Assembly (NCBI GenBank): GCA_964393535.1
Contig: CAYMUC010000073.1
Span: 1 to 15,475 of the forward strand
DNA length: 15,475 bases
Direction of reading: 5' to 3'
From: CAYMUC01 sp964393535
GTDB taxonomy: Bacteria; Actinomycetota; Acidimicrobiia; Acidimicrobiales; Ilumatobacteraceae
A program made the position numbers and the translations under genes. Below, one piece after another: positions 1 to 5,486 of this stretch (within the stretch, counting starts at the first letter, position 1; each line of letters starts with the position of its first letter). A model generated the notes under the pieces. That model saw only the letters and a program-made list of their open reading frames with translations, was not told the DNA's origin and ran no database searches.

Positions 1-261
1 TTGGCCCTGTTCCTCGTGGTGGCGGTGGCCTCGAAGTGGCTGGTGGGAACCGGGGTCGCTCGACTGGTGGGCCTGCCAGGACACGAAGCCAACGCGCTGG
101 GCGTCCTGATGAACTGCCGCGGCTTGTTGGTACTGGTCGTGGGTGTGGCCGCCCTCGACGCCGGGGTGATCACACCTCAGATGCAGGTGGGCTCGGTCCT
201 GATGGCACTGGTGACCACGGCCATGACGGGTCCGCTGTTCACACGTGCCCTGGCCCGCTAG
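1..261 (+). CDS. Cation/proton antiporter, C-terminal fragment (CPA2/KefB-like)
   Basis: This is the last 86 codons of a gene whose start lies left of the window; the TTG at base 1 should not be read as a true start. The segment is hydrophobic and carries the hallmark of the final transmembrane part of monovalent cation:proton antiporters: a region around residues 33-58 with MN-x-RGL followed by LD-x-GVI, then a helix with LMALVTTAMTGPL. In this family the protein exchanges Na+ or K+ for H+ across the cytoplasmic membrane. No cytoplasmic TrkA-N or USP domain follows, so this form ends shortly after its membrane domain. The next gene begins about 11 nt after the TAG stop, suggesting cotranscription. 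The family call is firm; ion specificity cannot be read from this fragment. Confidence 0.85.
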   Translation: MALFLVVAVASKWLVGTGVARLVGLPGHEANALGVLMNCRGLLVLVVGVAALDAGVITPQMQVGSVLMALVTTAMTGPLFTRALAR

Positions 262-272
262 CGTCGGTCGGC

Positions 273-977
273 GTGCCCTCCGTCGCCGCTCGTCGCCTCG
301 TGCTCACGGTCACGGCGGTGCTGTTCACCGCCGGCACCATCGGGTCCAACCTCGGTCCCGCCTGGGTTGACGAGCGACCGGCCTTGCTGCTCACACTGTC
401 GTCGCGCAACCGGAATCTCTTCGGCTCGGTGCCCTTCATCGACCCCGTGCCCTACGCCGTCATCGGTTTCCTGCGCATCCTGGCGGCCGGGGTGGCGTTG
501 TACCTGGTCGGTCGGTGGTACGGGCATCGCGCCATCACCTGGTTCGAAGGCCAGGTGGGCGAGCTCCCGGCCATCTACCGGTGGTTCCAGACCGGCATGG
601 ATCGAGCCGGATGGCTGCTGGTGGTCCTCATGCCGGGCAGCAATCTGGTGTGCCTCATGGCCGGGCACCGACGCATGGCACCGCGGCAGTTCTTTCCGCT
701 GCTCGCGATCGGCATCGCACTCAAGCTGGTCGTGCTGTGGGCTGGCGGCAAGGCTTTCGAGGATCAGATCCGAACCTTCCTCGAGTGGATCGAGGACTAC
801 CAGTGGTGGATCGTGGGTGGCTTGTTCGCCATCAGTTTCCTGCAATCGTTCCGTCGGGCGAAACGGGACATCCCCGAGGTTCTGAGCGAGATCGAGCATC
901 CGCATCTGCAGCCGGAACCCGAACCCCTTCCCCCGCCGCTACCGCCCCCGATGCCTGGACAGCACCATGACCGTTGA
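273..977 (+). CDS. DedA/VTT-like integral membrane protein
   Basis: A 234-residue membrane protein. I chose GTG 273, 11 nt after the antiporter stop, because the frame upstream of it only shadows the antiporter; GTG 300 is a possible alternative. Hydrophobic stretches lie at about residues 8-30, 60-80, 112-130, 140-160 and 177-193. The pattern LMPGSNLVCLMAG-x-x-RM (about 119-135) followed by F-x-x-L-x-x-x-G and a later helix resembles the core of DedA/SNARE-associated (VTT) proteins, which work in lipid transport or membrane homeostasis. The arginine usually seen before PG in classical DedA (F-x-PG-x-R) is not present, so the assignment is by general pattern only. The tail is Pro/Glu-rich (about 214-229) and probably cytoplasmic and disordered. 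The last 11 nt overlap the next gene, so the two are likely translated from one mRNA. Confidence 0.6.
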   Translation: MPSVAARRLVLTVTAVLFTAGTIGSNLGPAWVDERPALLLTLSSRNRNLFGSVPFIDPVPYAVIGFLRILAAGVALYLVGRWYGHRAITWFEGQVGELPAIYRWFQTGMDRAGWLLVVLMPGSNLVCLMAGHRRMAPRQFFPLLAIGIALKLVVLWAGGKAFEDQIRTFLEWIEDYQWWIVGGLFAISFLQSFRRAKRDIPEVLSEIEHPHLQPEPEPLPPPLPPPMPGQHHDR

Positions 978-1734
978 GGCCATCCCGTTCAGGGGTGTCG
1001 CCGTAGCTCTCGTCACCCTGTTCCACGACGACGGGGCGCTGGACACCGAGGCCACCGCACGACTGGCCGAACGACTCGTGCAGCACGGCCTGGGTGGGGT
1101 CGTGGTCGCCGGCACCACCGGCGAGGCCTCCACGCTCACAGCCGACGAGCGACTCGACCTCCTGGAAGCGGTACGTCAGGTGGTGGGTGGTCACGTGCCT
1201 CTCGTGTTGGGCACCGGTGACCTGCCCACGCCACATGCCAGCCTGTCGCTCACGGCCTTGGCCGCCAATGCCGGCGCTGATGCGGTGCTGGTCCTGCCAC
1301 CACCAGGGGTCGATGTCGTGACCTTCTACGCCGACACCGTGGCGGCCGCTGGCTCCATGCCGGTCCTGGCGTATCACCACCCCGACTATGCGCCTCCCGG
1401 TATCGACCTCGATGACCTGGCGGCGCTCCCCACTGCGGGACTCAAGGATTCGAGCGGGCAGATGCGCCGCCTTCTCGAGGAACTGGAGCGCTTCCCGGGC
1501 GCCCTGTACACCGGCAGTGCCACGCTCGCCCACAGTGCGGGTGGCCTGGGAGCCACCGGCGCCATCCTGGCAGCGGCGAACCTCGACCCAGCCCGATGCG
1601 TGGCCGCGTTCGCAGGTGACGCCGACGCCCAGATCGGTCTCCTGCGCGCGCTTCGCCACATCGGGTCGGGTGGCCCTCGGGCCATCAAGGCCGTGCTGGC
1701 GCGCGAGCACGGTTGTTCAGAGGTTTGCCGCTGA
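967..1734 (+). CDS. DHDPS/N-acetylneuraminate lyase superfamily aldolase (DapA-like)
   Basis: A 255-residue class I aldolase-type TIM barrel. Visible family marks are GTTGE at 49-53 (the threonines bind the substrate carboxylate), the Schiff-base lysine in GLKDSSG (Lys160), and a tyrosine in the strand P-x-LAYHHP (Tyr136), matching the catalytic Tyr133 of E. coli DapA. Two features argue against a true 4-hydroxy-tetrahydrodipicolinate synthase. The YY of the TPYY segment, which supplies Tyr107 of the proton-relay triad, is replaced by prolines (LPPPG, about 110-114). The arginine after the YN-x-PSRTG segment is also missing. The protein is 35-45 residues shorter than typical DapA and ends abruptly at SEVCR. 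ATG 967 overlaps the upstream membrane protein by 11 nt. dapB lies nearby but convergent, not in this transcription unit. Its reaction is likely an aldol cleavage or condensation of an unknown 2-oxo acid. Confidence 0.75.
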   Translation: MTVEAIPFRGVAVALVTLFHDDGALDTEATARLAERLVQHGLGGVVVAGTTGEASTLTADERLDLLEAVRQVVGGHVPLVLGTGDLPTPHASLSLTALAANAGADAVLVLPPPGVDVVTFYADTVAAAGSMPVLAYHHPDYAPPGIDLDDLAALPTAGLKDSSGQMRRLLEELERFPGALYTGSATLAHSAGGLGATGAILAAANLDPARCVAAFAGDADAQIGLLRALRHIGSGGPRAIKAVLAREHGCSEVCR

Positions 1735-1751
1735 GTGGCACACTGGCCACC

Positions 1752-2249
1752 ATGGCAACTGTGACTCTTGGGGGCAACCCCGTCTCGACCGTCGGCGAAC
1801 TCCCGGGCGTGGGCTCGAAGGCTCCCGACTTTCATCTCACCGGCGGCGATCTCGGCGATGTGTCGCAAGCCGCGTTGCAGGGAAAGAAAGTGGTCCTGAA
1901 CATCTTCCCCAGCATCGACACCCCCACCTGCGCCACCAGTGTGCGCCAGTTCAACGAGCGTGCCGCCAACCTCGGCGACACCGTGGTGCTGTGTGTGGCG
2001 GCCGACCTTCCCTTTGCGATGACACGCTTCTGCGGGGCCGAGGGCCTGGCCAACGTCCAGGTGGCGTCCACCTTTCGCAGCACGTTCGGCGACGACTTCG
2101 GCGTGAAGTTGGCCGAAGGGGCCTTCGCCGGTCTCATGGCACGAGCAGTCGTGGTGCTGGACACCGACGGCACCGTGCTGCACAGCCAGCTGGTGCCCGA
2201 GATCGCTAACGAACCCGACTACGACGCCGCCCTGAACGCGCTCACCTGA
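1752..2249 (+). CDS. tpx: Thiol peroxidase (atypical 2-Cys peroxiredoxin)
   Basis: A 165-residue cytoplasmic peroxiredoxin that reduces H2O2 and alkyl hydroperoxides with thioredoxin as the usual electron donor. The whole Tpx pattern is present: an N-terminal beta segment, G-x-x-APDF at 21-27, the peroxidatic cysteine in PSIDTPTC (Cys60), the resolving cysteine in TRFCGAEGL (Cys94), and the conserved STFRS-x-FG around 107-113. Length and cysteine spacing match E. coli Tpx (Cys61/Cys95). I start it at ATG 1752, 17 nt after the DapA-like stop. An in-frame TTG at 1713 would add 13 residues inside the preceding gene and does not fit the family N-terminus. No clear Shine-Dalgarno sequence precedes the ATG, so translation may be coupled to the upstream genes. 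A 68-nt gap separates it from the carbonic anhydrase gene. Confidence 0.95.
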   Translation: MATVTLGGNPVSTVGELPGVGSKAPDFHLTGGDLGDVSQAALQGKKVVLNIFPSIDTPTCATSVRQFNERAANLGDTVVLCVAADLPFAMTRFCGAEGLANVQVASTFRSTFGDDFGVKLAEGAFAGLMARAVVVLDTDGTVLHSQLVPEIANEPDYDAALNALT

Positions 2250-2256
2250 CGGCCCA

Positions 2257-2287
2257 ACTTGATAAAGCCGATCTAGTAAGTCAGGAT
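2257..2287 (+). promoter_or_regulatory. Candidate promoter with an imperfect operator-like dyad
   Basis: The 68-nt gap after tpx holds an unusually AT-rich island for this GC-rich window. TTGATA at 2259-2264 is a good -35 match, and CAGGAT at 2282-2287, 17 nt further on, could be a weak -10. Two arms, ACTTGATA (2257-2264) and TAGTAAGT (2274-2281), form an imperfect inverted repeat (6 of 8 positions) around a 9-nt centre and overlap the promoter spacer, as expected of a repressor site. It would drive the carbonic anhydrase-peroxiredoxin pair. No regulator gene is adjacent and no transcript data are available. Confidence 0.35.
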
Positions 2288-2292
2288 TGCGG

Positions 2293-2312
2293 GCACCACT
2301 TCTGAAAGGTGC
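2293..2312 (+). promoter_or_regulatory. Small hairpin covering the carbonic anhydrase ribosome binding site
   Basis: GCACC (2293-2297) is complementary to GGTGC (2308-2312), a 5-bp stem with a 10-nt loop. The 3' arm includes the GG of the Shine-Dalgarno sequence GAAAGG (2304-2309), which lies 8 nt before ATG 2318 and fixes that start. If formed, the stem would partly hide the ribosome binding site. It is short and may be chance. Confidence 0.3.
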
Positions 2313-2317
2313 TGCTC

Positions 2318-2812
2318 ATGACCGTGACCGACGAACTGCTCGAGGCGAACGAGGCCTACGCCGCTTCGTTCGCCAAGGGCGACCTCCCCCTTCCGCCTGC
2401 CCGCCGAGTAGCCGTGCTCGCATGTATGGATGCTCGCCTCGATCCTGCCCGTGTGCTGGGACTCGAAGAAGGCGATGCCCACGTGATCCGCAACGCCGGG
2501 GGCGTGGCCAGCGAGGACGCCATTCGTTCGCTGGTGATCAGCCAACGCCTGCTCGCCACCCGCGAGATCGTGATCATCCACCACACCGACTGCGGCATGG
2601 TGACCTTTCGTGACGACGAGGTGAAGGCTCAGATTCTCGCCGAGACCGGACTGCGCCCGACCTTTGCGCTGGAGGCATTCCCCGACGAGGTCGACGATGT
2701 GCGCCAGACCCTGCGCCGCATCCGCACCAACCCGTTCATCCCTCACACCGATCAGGTGCGTGGTTTCGTGTACGACGTCCGCTCGGGTCGACTCGACGAG
2801 GTGACGGCATGA
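2318..2812 (+). CDS. Beta-carbonic anhydrase (Rv1284-like)
   Basis: A 164-residue zinc enzyme interconverting CO2 and bicarbonate. The zinc ligands and the Asp/Arg dyad are all visible: CMDAR (Cys36, Asp38, Arg40) and HHTDCGM (His89, Cys92), with the substrate-pocket segment HVIRNAGG at 56-62. From memory the sequence tracks the mycobacterial Rv1284 type almost end to end, including the opening VTDELL-like stretch, HVIRNAG, ISQRLL-x-TREI and the closing RGFVYDV segment. The length of about 164 residues also matches that short beta subclass. The start is ATG 2318, preceded by GAAAGG at 8 nt; an in-frame GTG at 2309 lies inside that site and is rejected. The stop overlaps the peroxiredoxin start as ATGA, so the two proteins are translationally coupled. 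Function is firm; physiological role (pH, bicarbonate supply, peroxide chemistry) is open. Confidence 0.95.
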   Translation: MTVTDELLEANEAYAASFAKGDLPLPPARRVAVLACMDARLDPARVLGLEEGDAHVIRNAGGVASEDAIRSLVISQRLLATREIVIIHHTDCGMVTFRDDEVKAQILAETGLRPTFALEAFPDEVDDVRQTLRRIRTNPFIPHTDQVRGFVYDVRSGRLDEVTA

Positions 2813-3444
2813 GCCTGCGACTGGGAGACACCGCCCCCGACTTCACCGCCCCCACCACCCAGGGCACCATCTCGTTCCACGAGTGGTTGGGCGACTCATG
2901 GGGTGTGCTGTTCAGCCACCCCAAGGACTTCACCCCCGTGTGCACCACCGAACTGGGCTACGTGGCGAAGATCCTGCCCGAGTTCCAACGCCGCAATGTG
3001 AAGGTGATCGGTCTCTCGGTGGACCCCGTCGACAGCCACGAACGCTGGGAACAGGACATCGCCGAAACCCAGGGTGCACCGGTCACCTTCCCCATGATCG
3101 GCGACCCCGATCGCACCGTGGCCGACCTCTACGACATGATCCACCCCAATGCCAGTGACACCTTCACGGTGCGATCGGTGTTCGTGATCGGCCCAGACAA
3201 GAAGGTGAAGTTGACGCTCACCTACCCCGCCTCGACGGGTCGCAACTTCGACGAGTTGCTCCGGGTCATCGACTCGCTGCAGTTGACGGCCCAACACAAG
3301 GTGGCCACGCCGGCGAACTGGGTGCAGGGTCAAGACGTGATCATCGGTGCTGCAGTGAGCGACGATGAGGCCCGCAGCCTGTTTCCCGAGGGTTGGACCA
3401 CGGTGAAGCCCTACCTCAGGATCGTGCCTCAACCAGGAGCCTGA
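2809..3444 (+). CDS. 1-Cys peroxiredoxin (Prx6 type, AhpC/TSA family)
   Basis: A 211-residue peroxidase with one cysteine in the whole protein, Cys45 in the motif DFTPVCTTELG (40-50). An N-terminal thioredoxin fold (1 to about 150) is followed by the C-terminal dimerisation extension typical of Prx6 (KVATPANW-x-x-G-x-DVII at about 164-179, then VKPYLRIV). The conserved arginine in VRSVFVIGPD helps stabilise the catalytic thiolate. With no resolving cysteine, the sulfenic acid must be reduced by an external thiol; in actinobacteria mycothiol or a redoxin is plausible, but this is inference. ATG 2809 overlaps the carbonic anhydrase stop by 4 nt and is preceded by GAGGTG at 2798-2803, a reasonable ribosome binding site within the upstream gene. 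Its TGA is only 6 nt from the stop of the convergent dapB. Confidence 0.94.
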   Translation: MSLRLGDTAPDFTAPTTQGTISFHEWLGDSWGVLFSHPKDFTPVCTTELGYVAKILPEFQRRNVKVIGLSVDPVDSHERWEQDIAETQGAPVTFPMIGDPDRTVADLYDMIHPNASDTFTVRSVFVIGPDKKVKLTLTYPASTGRNFDELLRVIDSLQLTAQHKVATPANWVQGQDVIIGAAVSDDEARSLFPEGWTTVKPYLRIVPQPGA

Positions 3445-3450
3445 GTTCGG

Positions 3451-4239
3451 TCAGAGTCCGAGCAGTCCCTCGATCCCCAGCGTCAGGGACTGCTCGAGCT
3501 CGGCCACCCGTGTGCACGCCAGGGTCACGCCGTTCATGAACGACACTCGGTCGTAGCTGTCGTGGCGAATGGTGAGAGTTTCGCCCCGACCGCCCATCAG
3601 CACTTCTTGGTGGGCAACCATGCCCCGCACGCGCAACGAGTGGACCCGTATGCCCGCGGGGCCCACGCCACCACGTGCCCCCGGCACCAGTTCGTGTTGC
3701 GTTGGGTCGGCCGCCCACTGGGAACTGGCCGCTGCGATGCGCTTCATGGTCGTCACGGCCGTACCCGATGGCGCGTCGATCTTGGCGTCGTGATGGAGTT
3801 CGATCACGTCGACCGTGTCGAACCATGGCGCTGCCAACTCGGCAAAGCGCATCATGAGCACGGCGCCCACGGCGAAATTGGCGGCCACGAGGCAGCGGCT
3901 GCGGGTGAACTCGGCTCGCAGACGGCTCAGGTCGTCGTCGTCCCAACCCGTGGTGCCCACCACCGCGTGCACGCCGTGCAGGGCGGCCCAGGCCAGCGTC
4001 GTACGTGCTGCGGCGACGGTGGTGAAGTCGACGATGACCTCCACGCCCGCATCGGCGAGTGCACGGAGCTCGCCAGCGACCGTCACCCCGTGCAACACGT
4101 CACCGACGGCGACTGGATCGACCGCTGCCACGAACTCCAACTGGGGGTGTTCGGCTACGGCATCACAGACCGTGCGGCCCATGCGGCCACCGGCCCCCAC
4201 GACCCCTACACGAATCTTCGACGGCTGTTCAGAAGTCAC
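3451..4239 (-). CDS. dapB: 4-hydroxy-tetrahydrodipicolinate reductase
   Basis: A 262-residue cytoplasmic NAD(P)H-dependent reductase of the diaminopimelate/lysine pathway, feeding both lysine and peptidoglycan cross-links. The N-terminal Rossmann domain shows VGVVGAGGRMG (11-21), then DFTT (71-74) and VVGTTGW (93-99). The catalytic and substrate-binding signature ELHHDAKIDAPSGTA lies at 147-161, with the catalytic histidine at His149 or His150 and Lys153. The end returns to the cofactor domain with SFMNGV (233-238). I start at GTG 4239: a longer frame exists, but its first 35 codons lie in the M16 gene and look like shadow sequence, whereas the GTG gives the usual length. GTG 4239 overlaps the M16 stop as GTGA. 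The 3' end carries a strong inverted repeat. The pnp-M16-dapB order is common in actinobacteria. Confidence 0.96.
   Translation of the reverse strand: MTSEQPSKIRVGVVGAGGRMGRTVCDAVAEHPQLEFVAAVDPVAVGDVLHGVTVAGELRALADAGVEVIVDFTTVAAARTTLAWAALHGVHAVVGTTGWDDDDLSRLRAEFTRSRCLVAANFAVGAVLMMRFAELAAPWFDTVDVIELHHDAKIDAPSGTAVTTMKRIAAASSQWAADPTQHELVPGARGGVGPAGIRVHSLRVRGMVAHQEVLMGGRGETLTIRHDSYDRVSFMNGVTLACTRVAELEQSLTLGIEGLLGL
3459..3496. terminator. 12-bp perfect inverted repeat at the prx/dapB convergence (possible bidirectional terminator)
   Basis: CGAGCAGTCCCT (3459-3470) and AGGGACTGCTCG (3485-3496) are exact reverse complements around a 14-nt loop. The element begins 14 nt after the peroxiredoxin stop and lies wholly within the last codons of dapB on the other strand. 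A GC-rich 12-bp stem at a tail-to-tail junction suggests transcription termination or 3'-end protection, mainly for the + strand unit. No T-run follows on either strand, so it is not a textbook intrinsic terminator. Confidence 0.5.
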
Positions 4240-5486
4240 CCGACCATGTTGCCATGCACCGGGCCCACCGCCACCAGACGCCGCGGGGCACCGAATACCC
4301 GATCGATCACCCGCCGCACAGCCTCGTGATCGACGGCCCGCCACCGACGCAACTGTTCGTCCACCGGGATCACCTCGCCCATGGTGATGAGTGATCCACC
4401 GAGGCGACCCATGCGCGACCCGGGGTCGTCGAGACCCAGTTCGTACGAGCCGGTGAGGTATCCGATGGCGATCTCGAGTTCTTCGTCAGTCACCCCGGCT
4501 GCGACCATGGAGGCGATCTCGCGGTCCACCACCTCGACCACCTCGCCTGCGTGGTGGGGAAGAGTGCCTGCGTACACAGTCACCATGCCGCAGTCCACGT
4601 AGCTAGAGGTCCCCGAGAACACGCTGTAGGCCAGACCGCGTCGCTCTCGGATCTCGTCGAACAAACGACTCGACAGTCCCCCACCCAACACGTGATTCAC
4701 CACGTCAAGGGCCTCACGATCAGGATCGGTGCGTGACACTCCGCGCCATCCCCACACGAGATGCACCTGCTCGGTGTCGTCGGGATGAACCTCGGGACCG
4801 TCACCGGCAGCAGTGCCGAAGAGCGGCTCTGGGGTAGCGCGCTGGGGCGGCACTCCCCCCTCGGCCAACTCGTCGAACGCCTCCTGCACCTGGGCGACCA
4901 CACGGTCGTGATCCACCGGGCCCGCCACCGCCACCACCGACGTGCCGGTGCGGTACCACGTGGACCAGAACTGCTGCACCGCCTCGGGGCTCAATGCGGC
5001 CACCGTCGAGCGTTCCCCTGCCGGATCCCGCCCCAGCGCGTGCGGATCGAACAGAGAGCGCGCCAACGCGCGATGGGCGACGTCGTCGGGACTGTCGTCG
5101 TCCATGGCGAGTTCTTCCAGCACCACCTGCCGCTCGCTCGCCACATCATCTGGCGCCAGCAACGGCCTGGCCAACAGATCGCCCAGGAGATCGATCAGCA
5201 AGCCTTGCGATGCCACCGGCATGCGACCGTGGAACGCCGTGTACTCCTTGGTGGTGTAGGCGTTGAGATCGCCTCCGCAGCGGTCCACGCTTCGAGCAAT
5301 ATCCTGAGCAGTCCGGTTGCGAGTCCCCTTGAACACGAGGTGCTCCAGCATGTGCGACACGCCCGCTAGCGGTTGCGGCTCATCACGTGCCCCGACACCC
5401 ACCCAGACGCCAGCGGCCACCGACCTCGCCCCAGGGACGACATCGGTGGCCACGACGAGGCCGTTGGACAGCCGGGTGAGTTGCAT
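4236..5486 (-). CDS. M16 family zinc metallopeptidase (processing-protease type, M16B)
   Basis: A 416-residue protease. The inverted zinc motif HxxEH is present as SHMLEHLVFKGT (His45, Glu48, His49), with the third ligand in the downstream ERQVVLEELAMDDD segment (Glu125 by alignment with processing peptidases). The first M16 domain covers about residues 1-190. The second, inactive half contains GGLSSRLFDEIRERRGLAYSV, with the conserved Arg/Tyr pair that helps bind substrate. About 420 residues is the usual length for bacterial M16B members, which form clam-shell dimers that degrade peptides; no signal peptide is visible, so it is probably cytoplasmic. ATG 5486 follows the pnp stop codon with no gap, and the stop overlaps dapB by 4 nt, so the three genes are a tightly coupled unit. 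The natural substrate of this syntenic family is unknown to me. Confidence 0.93.
   Translation of the reverse strand: MQLTRLSNGLVVATDVVPGARSVAAGVWVGVGARDEPQPLAGVSHMLEHLVFKGTRNRTAQDIARSVDRCGGDLNAYTTKEYTAFHGRMPVASQGLLIDLLGDLLARPLLAPDDVASERQVVLEELAMDDDSPDDVAHRALARSLFDPHALGRDPAGERSTVAALSPEAVQQFWSTWYRTGTSVVAVAGPVDHDRVVAQVQEAFDELAEGGVPPQRATPEPLFGTAAGDGPEVHPDDTEQVHLVWGWRGVSRTDPDREALDVVNHVLGGGLSSRLFDEIRERRGLAYSVFSGTSSYVDCGMVTVYAGTLPHHAGEVVEVVDREIASMVAAGVTDEELEIAIGYLTGSYELGLDDPGSRMGRLGGSLITMGEVIPVDEQLRRWRAVDHEAVRRVIDRVFGAPRRLVAVGPVHGNMVG

Noticed and set aside
36..272. Longer N-terminus for the DedA-like protein starting at base 36
   Set aside because: The extra residues are Arg/Gly/Pro-rich shadow sequence of the antiporter gene; the membrane protein makes sense only from GTG 273 or 300.
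832..1710. A 292-codon open frame on the - strand opposite the DapA-like gene
   Set aside because: It is antisense to a well-supported aldolase and shows no family pattern.
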